Below are positions 15,469 through 24,518 of a DNA stretch of 64,000 nucleotides, piece after piece. Position 1 is the first letter of the stretch. Each line of letters opens with the position of its first letter. This DNA comes from Synechococcus sp. CCY 0621 (lineage in GTDB: Bacteria > Cyanobacteriota > Cyanobacteriia > PCC-6307 > Cyanobiaceae): positions 354,288-418,287 of the forward strand of contig NZ_JAFKRH010000031.1 of the NCBI RefSeq assembly GCF_019038465.1, given 5' to 3'. The position numbers and the translations under genes were made by a program. The notes beneath the pieces are model-generated. The model was given only the letters and a program-made list of their open reading frames with translations, was not told where the DNA came from and did no database searches.

Positions 15469-16608
15469 TCAGGCCGGCAGGCAGGTGAGCACCAGCTGAT
15501 CACGGTGCACCACCGCATCGCCCACCGGCCCCAGCTGGCGGCGCACCTCCTCGCTGCTGAGGCCCATGATGCGGCGCAGCTCCTCGCTGCTGAGGGTGCT
15601 CAGGCCCCGCCCCAGTTCGCGACCATCGCTGGCCAGCACCCGCACCGCATCGCGCCGGGAGAAGTGACCCTCCACCGCCCGGATGCCCACCGCCAGCAGG
15701 GAGGCCCCCTGCTGCAGCAGGGCCCGCTCGGCGCCCGCATCCACCCGCACGCTGCCCTTCACCAGCAGGGCATGGGCGAGCCAGCTCTTGCGATCGGCCA
15801 GGGGCGTGGTGCTCGGCTGGAACACCGTGCCCACCTTCTCGCCGGCGAACAGGGCGTCGAGCACCGCCGGATCGCGGCCATCGGCCAGCCGCACCCGGAT
15901 GCCGCTGGAGGTGGCAATGCGGGCCGCCGCCAGCTTGGTGGTCATGCCGCCGGTGCCCCACTGGCCGCCCCCTTCGGCCACGTGGCTGAGGCGCTCCAGT
16001 TCGGCCAGGTCCCGCACCTCTTCGATCGGGCTGGCGTCGGCATCGGTGCGGGGGTTGCCGGAATAGAGCCGATCCACATCCGTGAGCAGCACCAGTTCAT
16101 CGGCGCCGATCGCCACCGCCACCAGGGCCGAGAGGGTGTCGTTGTCGCCGAAACGCAGTTCATCGGTGGCCAGGGTGTCGTTCTCGTTCACCACCGGCAG
16201 CACGCCCCACTCCAGCAGCTGCTCCAGGGTGCGGCAGGCGTTCTGATAGCGGCGCCGGGAGGCCAGATCGCTGCGGGTGAGCAGCACCTGGGCCACTGCC
16301 AGCCCCCGCACGGCGAAGGCGTCCTGGTAGAGGGCCATCAGCCGGCCCTGGCCCACGGCGGCGGCGGCCTGAAGGGCCACCACTTCGGTGGGGCGCTTGC
16401 TGAAGCGCAGGGCCTCGCAGCCCAGCCCCACCGCCCCACTGGTCACCAGCGCCAGGCGATCCCCCTGGCGCTGCTGCCGGCTGAAGCTGGCCGCCAGGTC
16501 GGCGATCACCGCCGCCGTGGGCCGCTCGGGGCTGCCCCTCAGCAGGCTGGTACCCACCTTGATCACGCGCCGCAATCCGCCGGCGGCGGGTGTGCCGGAG
16601 GTCGCCAT
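15469..16608 (-). CDS. proB: Glutamate 5-kinase (proline biosynthesis)
   Basis: This cytoplasmic enzyme of 379 residues phosphorylates the gamma-carboxylate of glutamate, the first step of proline synthesis. The amino-acid kinase domain (to about residue 260) shows IKVGTSLL, LVTSGAVGLG, NENDTLATDELRFGDNDTLSA, LLTDVDRLY and GTGGMTTKLAAA. The remaining part is a PUA domain (GSVRVDAGAERALLQQGASLL). The ATG at 16608 shares one base with the stop of the YqeG gene (TGATG), so the two are translationally coupled. No proA is in the window. Confidence 0.97.
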   Translation of the reverse strand: MATSGTPAAGGLRRVIKVGTSLLRGSPERPTAAVIADLAASFSRQQRQGDRLALVTSGAVGLGCEALRFSKRPTEVVALQAAAAVGQGRLMALYQDAFAVRGLAVAQVLLTRSDLASRRRYQNACRTLEQLLEWGVLPVVNENDTLATDELRFGDNDTLSALVAVAIGADELVLLTDVDRLYSGNPRTDADASPIEEVRDLAELERLSHVAEGGGQWGTGGMTTKLAAARIATSSGIRVRLADGRDPAVLDALFAGEKVGTVFQPSTTPLADRKSWLAHALLVKGSVRVDAGAERALLQQGASLLAVGIRAVEGHFSRRDAVRVLASDGRELGRGLSTLSSEELRRIMGLSSEEVRRQLGPVGDAVVHRDQLVLTCLPA

Positions 16609-17117
16609 CAGCCCGGAACCGAGCCCACCCAGCGGGCCATGCGCAGCTCCAGGTTCTGCAGCCGATCCTGGCGGCAAGGCTCGCCGTCAGGATCGATCGG
16701 CTTGACCAGCACGGTGAACAGGCCCATGCGGTTGCCCACCAGCACATCGGTGAACAGCCGATCCCCCACCAGGGCCACCTGGGCGGGGGGCAGATCGAGA
16801 TCCAGCAGCACCTTGCGCAGGGCGGCCCGGCGCGGCTTGCCCGCCGAGGTGGTGTAGGGAAGTCCCATGGTGTCGGCCACCGCCCCGATGCGGCGGCGGG
16901 AGGGATTGTTGCTGAGCAGATGCAGGGGCATCCGCTCGCGGGCGTGGCGCAGCCACAGCTCAGCCTGGACAGGCATGGTGGCCTGGCGGCGGGGCAGCAG
17001 GGTGCGGTCCACGTCGAGGACGAGGGCGCGAATGCCACGCTCGACCAACTCCTGCAGCGGCAGGTGGGCCAGGGACGTCCCCGGCAGCCAGTCAGGCGTG
17101 AGCAGATCGCGCAGCAT
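16608..17117 (-). CDS. YqeG-family HAD IIIA-type phosphatase
   Basis: The 169-residue protein has the HAD motif I LVLDVDRTLLP (nucleophile Asp plus acid/base Asp), motif II HLLSNN, the lysine of motif III in AGKPRRAAL and motif IV VGDRLFTDVLVGNRMG. This is the pattern of YqeG, a small soluble phosphatase of uncertain substrate. It is packed between DUF3727 and proB on the minus strand, an arrangement I recall from other picocyanobacteria. Confidence 0.92.
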   Translation of the reverse strand: MLRDLLTPDWLPGTSLAHLPLQELVERGIRALVLDVDRTLLPRRQATMPVQAELWLRHARERMPLHLLSNNPSRRRIGAVADTMGLPYTTSAGKPRRAALRKVLLDLDLPPAQVALVGDRLFTDVLVGNRMGLFTVLVKPIDPDGEPCRQDRLQNLELRMARWVGSVPG

Positions 17118-17665
17118 CAGTCGTCGCTCTCCCGCTCGTCGAGTTCGGCTTCGATGCGGGGCTGGACCCGCTCGAACTCCTCTCCCTCCACCATCACCGC
17201 GTCGGCCCCCTCCATGCGGGCCACCACGAAGAAAGGATCCAGGGGGATGTACAGGCCGTACTCCTCATCGCCGGCCATGAAGCTCACCAGCAATTCGTAG
17301 GTTTCGCTGTCGTCGTCGCCTTCCTCATCCTCGAGTTCATCGGGATCGGGCTCCTCCAGCTCGCCGCTGACGGTGAGGGTGACAGCCGAACGCACCAGGG
17401 TCAGGTCGTGTTCCTGCAGCACCACATCCGCCACCGAAAGGATCGGCTCGGTGGCATTGAGGGTCTCGACCAGCTCGGGATCGTCGTCGTCGCTGAGGCG
17501 AAACAGGCAGACCGGGGTGTCCACCGGTGTCAGCAGGGCGTAGTCGTGGCCATCGAGGGGGATCAGCTGCTCCAGGAAACACAGCAGCTGGCGGCCGCTG
17601 CCGTCCCGCACCTGCACGGTGGGCACGTCACCGGAGCCCGTCATCGCAGGGGGGTCGGAGGCCAT
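17117..17665 (-). CDS. DUF3727 domain protein
   Basis: The 182-residue acidic protein has a first half of beta strands (TVQVRDGSGRQLLCFLEQLI, DYALLTPVDTPVCLFRLSDD), a low-complexity acidic stretch near residue 120 (ELEDEEGDDDSE), and a conserved C-terminal part (YELLVSFMAGDEEYGLYIPL, DPFFVVARM). This matches the DUF3727 family of cyanobacteria and plastids as I recall it; function unknown. The ATG at 17665 avoids overlap with ruvX; an ATG at 17701 is also in frame. The stop codon touches the YqeG start. Confidence 0.85.
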   Translation of the reverse strand: MASDPPAMTGSGDVPTVQVRDGSGRQLLCFLEQLIPLDGHDYALLTPVDTPVCLFRLSDDDDPELVETLNATEPILSVADVVLQEHDLTLVRSAVTLTVSGELEEPDPDELEDEEGDDDSETYELLVSFMAGDEEYGLYIPLDPFFVVARMEGADAVMVEGEEFERVQPRIEAELDERESDD

Positions 17666-17684
17666 CAAGGGGAAGCGGGTGTAC

Positions 17685-18203
17685 TCAGAATGAATCAGCA
17701 CCGGCCCGAGTGCCCACGGCGATGGCCGCCGGGGCGACCGGATCGTGGCTCAACGCCGTCAGGTCCAGCGGTTCGGGGCCTTCCCGCTGCCATTGCTCCA
17801 GCAACAACACGGCCGCGGCGCTGTCGAGACGGCCGCTGCGGTCGCCGTGCAGAGCAAAACGCTCGCCCGCCGCCCAGCTGCTGGCGTGCTCATCCACCCA
17901 GGCCAGGGGCAGGGGCTGGCCGAGGGCCGCCAGGGCCCGGGCCAGCCGCAGTCCGTAACGTCGGCAGTGGATCCCCTGGAGTGTGGGCCGCTGGCCGGCA
18001 TCGAGGGGCAGTCCCACCACCAGCGCCTCCACCCGCCGCTGTCGCAAAAGGATCACCAGCCGCTCAAGGTCGGCCTGGAACTCCCCACGCGCCAGCGCCG
18101 GCAATGGTGTGACGGTGACCCCCAGCGGATCGCAACCGGCCAGGCCGATGCGGCGGCGCCCCACATCGATGGCCAGCACCGATCGCGGCCGGGGAGGGGC
18201 CAT
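17685..18203 (-). CDS. ruvX: YqgF/RuvX-type Holliday junction resolvase family protein
   Basis: The 172-residue protein has an RNase H-like core: VLAIDVGRRRIGLA (first metal Asp), VVGLPLDAGQ, and WVDEHASSWAA with a further acidic residue, plus RLDSAAAVLLLEQW near the C-terminus. YqgF/RuvX acts in 16S rRNA 5'-end processing and has been proposed as a Holliday junction resolvase. It begins one base before the end of the upstream gene and is the head of the short set ruvX-DUF3727-yqeG-proB. Confidence 0.92.
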   Translation of the reverse strand: MAPPRPRSVLAIDVGRRRIGLAGCDPLGVTVTPLPALARGEFQADLERLVILLRQRRVEALVVGLPLDAGQRPTLQGIHCRRYGLRLARALAALGQPLPLAWVDEHASSWAAGERFALHGDRSGRLDSAAAVLLLEQWQREGPEPLDLTALSHDPVAPAAIAVGTRAGADSF

Positions 18204-19325
18204 TCAGCGGGGCAGCAGGGACGCCGTGGGCAGGCTGCCGAGGGGACCGCTGGGGGTGGGCATGGGCCGCCGCCGGGGCTGCAGCTGCTCGAGCACCGCT
18301 TCAAGGCGCCGCGCCGCCCGCTTGGCCGGCTGGCCCTCCTGACGCCGCCAGACACTGCGGGCCATCAGCACCTCCTCGCCGTGGGCTTCGGCCCCCAGGG
18401 CCTGCAACCAGCCCTGGCGCTCAGCGTCGCTCACCTCACAGCGCAGCCACAGGCTGGTGCCCCCCTTGGCGAGGCGGTGCAGCAGGCCTTCCGCCGCCGT
18501 TTCGAGCAGGTGGGCCCAGCCGGGATGGATGCTCAGCTCCACCGCCTGGCCGCCACCGGGGTGCTCGTCGAGCCAACGCACGCCCGCCACGGCCTCGTTG
18601 CGCACCGCATCCACCAGCATCCAGCCATGGCTGCGGCTCTGGTCGAGCAGGTCTTCGATGCGGCGATCCTGGAGCTGGCGCAGGTGGGCCGGGCAGGTGG
18701 CCTGCTCCAGGTGCCACAGCAAAGGGGCCGTGCGGCGGTTGAGCTGGCGCAACTGCAGCTCAACCGGCAGGGGCGGGACAGCGCGATCCGCCGCTGGTTG
18801 CCAGCGCCAGAGGCGATCGGTGCGTTGGGGCTGGAAACCCTGCTCCCGCAGGGTGGCCAGCCGGGAGGTGTCGAGACTGGAGGCGGTGGCGATCCAGCTG
18901 GCGGCCCCCTTCACCCGGCCGATGGCCTGGCGCAGCAGATCCCCGGCCAGGGCTGCCCGGCTGGGTGACGATGCGTCTGGAGCGGTGACTTCGGTGGCGG
19001 CCAGGGCCAGGCGAAGGTGCTGCACCTGCCAGCAGGTGCCGCTGCGATTGAGACGGCGGGAAACGATCAGCCCGAGGGCCTGTTGGCGGCTCAGGCCCTG
19101 GCGCTGCAGGGCCACCAGCACCTGGGCGGCCAGTGGGCGGCGGCTGGTCACCGCCGTCAGCAGCTGCTCCGGCAGGGCCAGCAAAAGGGAGCGCTGCAGC
19201 AATGGCTGCAGCGGCAGAAAGGCAGGATCATCCAGCAGGGGCAGGTGCCAGCCCTGCAGTGCCTCCACCGTCCAACTGGGGGAAGGTCTGCCCTGGGCAG
19301 GCACTGGCACGGCAGGCACTGGCAC
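18204..19325 (-). CDS. Conserved hypothetical protein
   Basis: The 373-residue soluble protein is rich in Leu, Ala and Gln. The second half holds VELQLRQLNRRTAPLLWHLEQ, GWMLVDAVRNEAVAGVRWLDE and LWLRCEVSDAERQGWLQALG, which reads like a GNAT acetyltransferase fold but lacks a clear acetyl-CoA loop. The first residues MPVPAVPVPAQG come from a 15-base direct repeat at the start codon. No function is assigned. The stop codon abuts the ruvX start, so it probably belongs to the same transcript. Confidence 0.7.
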   Translation of the reverse strand: MPVPAVPVPAQGRPSPSWTVEALQGWHLPLLDDPAFLPLQPLLQRSLLLALPEQLLTAVTSRRPLAAQVLVALQRQGLSRQQALGLIVSRRLNRSGTCWQVQHLRLALAATEVTAPDASSPSRAALAGDLLRQAIGRVKGAASWIATASSLDTSRLATLREQGFQPQRTDRLWRWQPAADRAVPPLPVELQLRQLNRRTAPLLWHLEQATCPAHLRQLQDRRIEDLLDQSRSHGWMLVDAVRNEAVAGVRWLDEHPGGGQAVELSIHPGWAHLLETAAEGLLHRLAKGGTSLWLRCEVSDAERQGWLQALGAEAHGEEVLMARSVWRRQEGQPAKRAARRLEAVLEQLQPRRRPMPTPSGPLGSLPTASLLPR

Positions 19326-19407
19326 GGCAGACGACGGAAGAATGGGGAGAGGTGCGGGAACGCGTCAAGGCGTGGACGGCGATTGACACGCCATCAACAT
19401 TGCCATT

Positions 19408-20586
19408 CTACGCGGGACGCACCAGCACGAGGGGGGTGCGCTCGTTGGCATTGCCGGCGGGGTTGGGTCGCAGGGCCCGCATCAGCAAGGCCTCGTCGGT
19501 GCCGTTGCTGGCGGCCAGCACCTTCACCCGCCCCAGGTCGTTCACGTCCACCACCGCCACGGCCACCCCGAGGGCCGCCGCCATCTGCTCGCACCAGGCC
19601 GCCGGAGCCTCAGGGCCAAGAACGATCGTCTGGTCATAGGGAGGCGTGGTACCGGTGATGTCGTCGATCAGGCGAGCCTGCTCCCCGGCCAGCCGATAAA
19701 ACCAGCCCTTGCTGCCCACCAGCTTCAAGGTGGTGCCCACCAGCCAGGCCCCCAGCACCCGTGCCGGGCCCGACACGTCGATCAGGCTCTGCAGGCCGCA
19801 GGCGGTGGCCAGGGAGCTGGTGGGGTGGAACACCCGACACAGCAGGCGGGCCAGGAAGGAGGGCTCCACCGTCGAGGGGTGGTGGTAGCGCCCCTGGATC
19901 ACCGCCAGGGGGGTCTCGCCGATGGTGAGCACATCGCCGGGCTGCAGCAGGCCGTCGGTGTAGTGCCGCAGCACTTCCAGGGAATCGTCGAGCACCCCGA
20001 GCAGATGGGTGCGTACCGGCAGCACGCGGCAGCCCTCCCCCTCGCGCCAGCCGGGAGCGGCCGGATCACCCGGTTGCGGCTTCTGCAGGGGCATCAGGAT
20101 CCCCTGGCGACGCTGCAGCCGTCCGAAAGGTCCGTAGTTCACCCAGTGGATATCCATCCAGAGGGTGTCGAGCACGCTTTCGAGATCCACGCCGGCGGGA
20201 CCGGTGAGGTTCAGACGGATGTGGGCGGCGGTGGTCTTGCGCCCCTTGACGATGTAGGCGGCCCAGTAACCGTCGGGGCGGGCTTCCTCGTCCGGGTGCA
20301 GCGGTGTGATGTGCAGCTCATGGCGCACCTGACTCGCATCACTGCGACCCAGCACGGTGGGCACCAGCGTGATCTCCGGCACCATCACCTCCATGCGGGG
20401 GTGGGGGTTGCGGATGCGGATCTCGCCGGTGATCTCCAGTCCCTGGGCCCGGCGCCGCACCTGGAAGGCACCAGGCAGCAACTGCAGGGGGGAGGCGGGC
20501 CGCAGGCGATGACGCAGTTCGAGCACCACCAGCCCCAGGCCGAGGAGCAGCAGCAGAACCAGCAGGAAGGAAACGGGGAACGGCAA
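19408..20586 (-). CDS. Cyanobacterial protein annotated as F420-0:gamma-glutamyl ligase-like
   Basis: The 392-residue protein has one N-terminal membrane helix (SFLLVLLLLLGLGLVVLEL) and a long conserved soluble part: HPRMEVMVPEITLVPT, PDGYWAAYIVKGRKTT, WVNYGPFGRLQRRQGI, LLQPGDVLTIGETPLAVIQG, RLIDDITGTTPPYDQTIVLG and LRPNPAGNANERTPLVLVRP. I recall a nearly identical cyanobacterial family labelled as F420-0:gamma-glutamyl ligase, though cyanobacteria are not known to rely on this ligase in its usual role and the membrane helix is unusual for it. The function is therefore open. Divergent from the PhoH-like gene. Confidence 0.7.
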   Translation of the reverse strand: MPFPVSFLLVLLLLLGLGLVVLELRHRLRPASPLQLLPGAFQVRRRAQGLEITGEIRIRNPHPRMEVMVPEITLVPTVLGRSDASQVRHELHITPLHPDEEARPDGYWAAYIVKGRKTTAAHIRLNLTGPAGVDLESVLDTLWMDIHWVNYGPFGRLQRRQGILMPLQKPQPGDPAAPGWREGEGCRVLPVRTHLLGVLDDSLEVLRHYTDGLLQPGDVLTIGETPLAVIQGRYHHPSTVEPSFLARLLCRVFHPTSSLATACGLQSLIDVSGPARVLGAWLVGTTLKLVGSKGWFYRLAGEQARLIDDITGTTPPYDQTIVLGPEAPAAWCEQMAAALGVAVAVVDVNDLGRVKVLAASNGTDEALLMRALRPNPAGNANERTPLVLVRPA

Positions 20587-20671
20587 GCCGATACGTCAGG
20601 GAATGTCCGGCCGGAGCGTAGATGCACCCGTGGACCTAGCTTCAGCCCCATGCAACCGGCAGGGCCCTGGC

Positions 20672-22051
20672 ATGCGCAAGACCTTCGTGCTCGACACCAA
20701 TGTGCTGCTGCATGACCCCCAGGCCCTGAACCGCTTCGAAGACAACCAGGTGGTGGTGCCGATCGAGGTGGTCGAGGAGATCGACCGCTTCAAGCGCGAC
20801 CCCTCCGAAAAGGGCCGCAACGCCCGTCAGGTGTCTCGCCTGCTCGACCAGTTGCGCGAGAAGGGCAACCTGGCCGAGGGCGTGCCGATCAATGGCAACA
20901 GCGGCGGCACCTTGAAGGTGGTGTTCTGCCGCAGTGAGACCCTGCGCCAGCTGCCCCCCGAGCTGAAGGCGGGCAATGGCGACAACAACATCCTGGCGGT
21001 GGCGCTGGAGCAGCGGCTGCAGGAGGTGGTGGGCGGGCAGGCGCCGGTGGTGCTCGTCACCAAGGACACCAACCTGCGCATCAAGGCCGATGCGGTGGGC
21101 CTGATCGCCCAGGACTACACCACCGACAAGGTGGACATGGCCGACCTGTACCCCGGCTTCAGCGAACGCTGGCTGGGCGCCGAGCTGATGGACCAGGTGA
21201 AGGCCGGCGAGGGCCTCTCGGCGGACGATATCCCCTCCCAACCGATCCCCGTTTCGCCCCTGCAGGCCAACGAGGGGGTGACCCTCGTCGACATGGCTCA
21301 GCCGGCCCACACCCTGCTGGCCCGCTACAACGGCCGCACCGGAACCCTGCAACCGCTGCAGAAGTCAGCCAAGGCCAAGATGGGGCGCATTCAGCCCCGC
21401 AACCGGGAGCAGGCCTTCGCCCTCGATCTGCTGCTCGATCCGGCGGTGGCCCTGGTGACACTGGTGGGCAAGGCCGGCACCGGCAAGACCCTGCTCGCCC
21501 TGGCCGCGGGCCTCCACCAGGTGGCCGATGAGCACCTCTACGAGCGCCTGCTGGTGACGCGTCCGGTGATTTCCCTGGGCAAGGAGATGGGCTTCCTGCC
21601 CGGGGATCTCGAGGAGAAGATGGCCCCCTGGATGCAACCGATCGTCGACAATCTCGACTTCCTGCTCGGTGGCGAGGATCCCCAGCCCGCCCGGGGCAGC
21701 CACCGGGCGCCGCGCAGCAACTGGAGCGACCTCAAGGGCATGGGCCTGCTGGAAGTGGAGGCGATCAGCTACATCCGCGGCCGCTCGATCCCCCGCCAGT
21801 TCATGGTGGTGGATGAGGCCCAGAACCTCACCCCCCATGAGGTCAAGACGATCGTCACCCGGGTAGGTGAAGGCACCAAGATCGTGCTCACCGGCGACCC
21901 CTACCAGATCGACAATCCCTACGTGGATGCCGAAAGCAATGGACTCACCTGGCTGGTGGAACGCTTCAAGGGGCAACTGCTTTCGGGCCACATCACCCTG
22001 ATGCGGGGGGAACGCTCCGAACTGGCGGAACTGGCGGCCAATCTGCTCTGA
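20672..22051 (+). CDS. PIN-PhoH family ATPase
   Basis: The 459-residue protein combines an N-terminal PIN nuclease domain (FVLDTNVLLHDP, VVEEIDRFKR, GDNNILAVAL, LVTKDTNLRIKAD; four acidic residues in place) with a C-terminal PhoH ATPase (Walker A VGKAGTGKTLLALAAG, KEMGFLPGDLEEKMAPW, Walker B FMVVDEAQNLTP, ILTGDPYQIDNP in near form). PIN-PhoH proteins act as RNA helicase/ribonucleases; PhoH proteins are often phosphate-starvation inducible. The ATG at 20672 starts the PIN strand directly; the longer frame from 20603 has no homology look. Confidence 0.94.
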   Translation: MRKTFVLDTNVLLHDPQALNRFEDNQVVVPIEVVEEIDRFKRDPSEKGRNARQVSRLLDQLREKGNLAEGVPINGNSGGTLKVVFCRSETLRQLPPELKAGNGDNNILAVALEQRLQEVVGGQAPVVLVTKDTNLRIKADAVGLIAQDYTTDKVDMADLYPGFSERWLGAELMDQVKAGEGLSADDIPSQPIPVSPLQANEGVTLVDMAQPAHTLLARYNGRTGTLQPLQKSAKAKMGRIQPRNREQAFALDLLLDPAVALVTLVGKAGTGKTLLALAAGLHQVADEHLYERLLVTRPVISLGKEMGFLPGDLEEKMAPWMQPIVDNLDFLLGGEDPQPARGSHRAPRSNWSDLKGMGLLEVEAISYIRGRSIPRQFMVVDEAQNLTPHEVKTIVTRVGEGTKIVLTGDPYQIDNPYVDAESNGLTWLVERFKGQLLSGHITLMRGERSELAELAANLL

Positions 22052-22473
22052 GCCCAAGCCAGTTGGAACACTGCCGGGCCGGAACCATAAGAAGGGCGGG
22101 AACGGCAACGAGTCAGAAGAAGTCGGTGGGCATCGGGCCATTAGCGGCGGCCGCAGTTTCCGAGCAGGTTCGGCCGTTGATCTGACGACGGCCAGCCCGT
22201 GGCAGCGAAGGGCGGCTCCGGGGAGGCTGCTTCATGGTCACGGCAATCATCGACTTGTTGGCCCCAAGAATGGGGGGGGGTTGGCTACGCGGAAGGACGC
22301 TTGTGCTTGGCATGAGTCATTCTTCATGACGGCAACACAATGGCGTCGAAGGTTCCCGTGATGGCAATCAAGATCCTCAGCGGAATACAGTGAACCACAA
22401 GGAAGCCTTAGAGACAAAAAGCGTGCTCCCTAATTGCGAAAGAAGGATTCACCAAACAGCTAGATGATGAAGC
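22052..22473. other. Intergenic stretch before the pilin, becoming AT-rich
   Basis: These 422 bases separate the PhoH gene from the end of the pilin gene. A minus-strand frame of 66 codons (22113-22313, ATG) ends in a plausible but unrecognised basic peptide; evidence is too weak to call a gene. The stretch includes a run of nine G residues near 22270. From about 22320 on the base composition drops and stays low through the pilin gene to about 23090. Confidence 0.45.
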
Positions 22474-22905
22474 TTACAGAAAAAGACACACAACCGATCC
22501 CGCCGAAGTGACAGTTACTCGCGCAAGAGAGTTTAAGCTTGTCGCAGTCACTCCCTGACATAGCACGCCTGAAGCATCACCCGTCCAGGAGCGACTGAAG
22601 ATTCTTGTCGTACGGGTGCCATCGCAGGAAAGCTGACTACCGGTGTATGGATCCTCCATAGTCATGGCGACACGGCTGCGCATCCCAACGGCACACAACT
22701 TGGCGAGGGCCATGACTTCATTGATGTTTGCTGACGCCTGGCTGACCGATCTTGCCCGTAAATACTGAGGCAAAGCCACAGCCGAGATGATTCCGACGAT
22801 GGATACCACTATCATCAATTCAATCATTGAGAAGCCTCTTGCCTGAGAGCTCCCGTGCCGGCGAATGGATGATTGGAGAATTCTCAAGGCTTCATAGAGA
22901 GGCAT
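22474..22905 (-). CDS. Type IV pilin-like protein
   Basis: The 143-residue protein has a prepilin leader of about 24 residues ending in ARG, then the class III cleavage motif GFSMIELMIVVSIVGIISAV with Glu at mature position 5, and a hydrophobic helix followed by QYLRARSVSQASANINEV. A globular head with four cysteines follows (LCAV, LSCDG, VLCQG, VVCLF). It should be processed by PilD and either form or decorate type IV pili used for motility, adhesion or DNA uptake. The ATG at 22905 is preferred over a TTG at 22926. GC content is well below that of the flanking genes and no other pil gene is near, suggesting acquisition as a single gene. Confidence 0.88.
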   Translation of the reverse strand: MPLYEALRILQSSIRRHGSSQARGFSMIELMIVVSIVGIISAVALPQYLRARSVSQASANINEVMALAKLCAVGMRSRVAMTMEDPYTGSQLSCDGTRTTRIFSRSWTGDASGVLCQGVTATSLNSLARVTVTSAGSVVCLFL

Positions 22906-22954
22906 TTTGAACAGTGGAGTCTCCAAGAGAACCGAGGAAGAATACCTGGCTTAG

Positions 22955-22980
22955 GGCAGTTGCACATGATGCAAACTGCC
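22955..22980. repeat. 26-base interrupted palindrome upstream of the pilin gene
   Basis: GGCAGTTGCA (22955-22964) is followed after CATGA by TGCAAACTGCC, its reverse complement with one extra A. It lies about 50 bases upstream of the pilin start. No T-run follows on either strand, so an operator or a processing hairpin is more likely than a terminator. Confidence 0.5.
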
Positions 22981-23138
22981 AAGCTTTAGTGCGATGAATC
23001 ATCGATGTGTCGACAAGGAAGGGAAGGACCCAATAAAGGCAGATCAAGAAGAGCCATTTCCATGAAAGCTAACGAAAGGCAGTCCATCAAGCCCCTCGCA
23101 TGCCTTTCAGCGGACACCTACGTCGTGGAGGGGGCGTT

Positions 23139-24518
23139 TCATACCATCTGCTCGGGCCTGACCCAGCGATCGAACTCCTCGCCGCTGATCTCCCCCAGCA
23201 CCAGGGCCGCCTCGCGCAGGCTGAGCCGGTGCTGATGGGCATGGCGGGCGATGGCGCAGGCCCGGTCGTAGCCGATCGCCGGCGTCAGGGCCGTCACCAG
23301 CATCAGGCTGCGGTCGCGCTGGGCTTCGATGTGCGCCACATCCGCCCGCAGCCCTTCGATGCAGAGTTCCCGGAACGTGCCGCAACTCCCCGCCAGCAGG
23401 TCGATGCTCTCCAGCAGGTTGTGGGCGATCAAGGGCTTGAACACATTCAGCTCAAAGTTCCCCTGACTGGCGGCCATCTGGACGGCGGTGTTGTTGCCCA
23501 TCACCTGCACGGCCACCATCGTCAGGCTCTCGCACTGGGTGGGATTCACCTTGCCGGGCATGATGCTGGAGCCCGGTTCGTTCTCCGGCAGCACCAGTTC
23601 CCCCAGGCCACAGCGGGGCCCGCTGGCCAGCCAGCGGATGTCGTTGGCGATCTTCATCAGGCTGCCCGCCAGCACCGTCAGGGCCCCATGGGCCGCCGCC
23701 AGCCCCTCCTGGCCGGCCAGGGCCTGGAACTTATCGGGGGCACTGGTGAACGGCAGATCCAGCCGTTCCGCCAGCCGGGCCGCCACTGCTTCACCGAAGC
23801 CGGCCGGGGCATTCAGCCCGGTACCCACCGCCGTGCCACCGATGGCCAGTTGCAATACCTGGGGCAGGGTGGCGCGCAGGCTGGCCAGCCCCAGCTCCAG
23901 CTGGGAGGCATAGCCACCGAATTCCTGTCCCAGGCTGAGGGGCACCGCATCCTGCAGGTGGGTGCGCCCGATCTTGATCAGGCCGGCGTAGGCCCCAGCC
24001 TTGACCCGCAGGGCGGCGATCAGGGCCTCCAGGCTGGGGATCAGGCGCTGCTGCAGCGCGATCGCCACCGCGATGTGCATCGCAGTGGGAAAGGTGTCGT
24101 TGCTCGACTGGCTCAGGTTGACGTGGTCGTTCGGGTGGACCGGCACCTTGCTGCCCAGCACGCCACCGGCGGCGGCGATGGCCCGGTTGGCGATCACTTC
24201 GTTGACGTTCATGTTGGTCTGGGTGCCCGATCCGGTCTGCCAGACACGCAGCGGGAACTCAGCATCGAGCCTGCCCCCGCTCACCTCATCAGCTGCCGCC
24301 ACGATCAGGGCCGCCAGGTGGCCTGGAAGCACGCCCCGGGCGGCGTTCACCTCGGCGCAGGCGGCCTTGAGCTGGCCGAAGGCGTGCACCAGCGCGATCG
24401 GCATCGGCGCGCCGAAGGGGAAGTTGCGCAGGGAACGCTGGGTCTGGGCGCCCCAGTAGTGCTCGGCCGGCACCTCCACCGGTCCAAGGCTGTCCGTTTC
24501 GGTGCGGGTGGCCGGCAT
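23139..24518 (-). CDS. fumC: Class II fumarate hydratase
   Basis: The 459-residue enzyme interconverts fumarate and malate in the cytoplasm and links the partial TCA cycle to purine and urea-related fumarate release. Signature parts are [17 protein letters not shown], the substrate loop [31 protein letters not shown] and the conserved [11 protein letters not shown] (about residue 318). Length is normal for the family. The ATG shares one base with the stop of the PSI-factor gene, which indicates co-transcription with it and with the DUF3685 gene. Confidence 0.97.
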   Translation of the reverse strand: MPATRTETDSLGPVEVPAEHYWGAQTQRSLRNFPFGAPMPIALVHAFGQLKAACAEVNAARGVLPGHLAALIVAAADEVSGGRLDAEFPLRVWQTGSGTQTNMNVNEVIANRAIAAAGGVLGSKVPVHPNDHVNLSQSSNDTFPTAMHIAVAIALQQRLIPSLEALIAALRVKAGAYAGLIKIGRTHLQDAVPLSLGQEFGGYASQLELGLASLRATLPQVLQLAIGGTAVGTGLNAPAGFGEAVAARLAERLDLPFTSAPDKFQALAGQEGLAAAHGALTVLAGSLMKIANDIRWLASGPRCGLGELVLPENEPGSSIMPGKVNPTQCESLTMVAVQVMGNNTAVQMAASQGNFELNVFKPLIAHNLLESIDLLAGSCGTFRELCIEGLRADVAHIEAQRDRSLMLVTALTPAIGYDRACAIARHAHQHRLSLREAALVLGEISGEEFDRWVRPEQMV

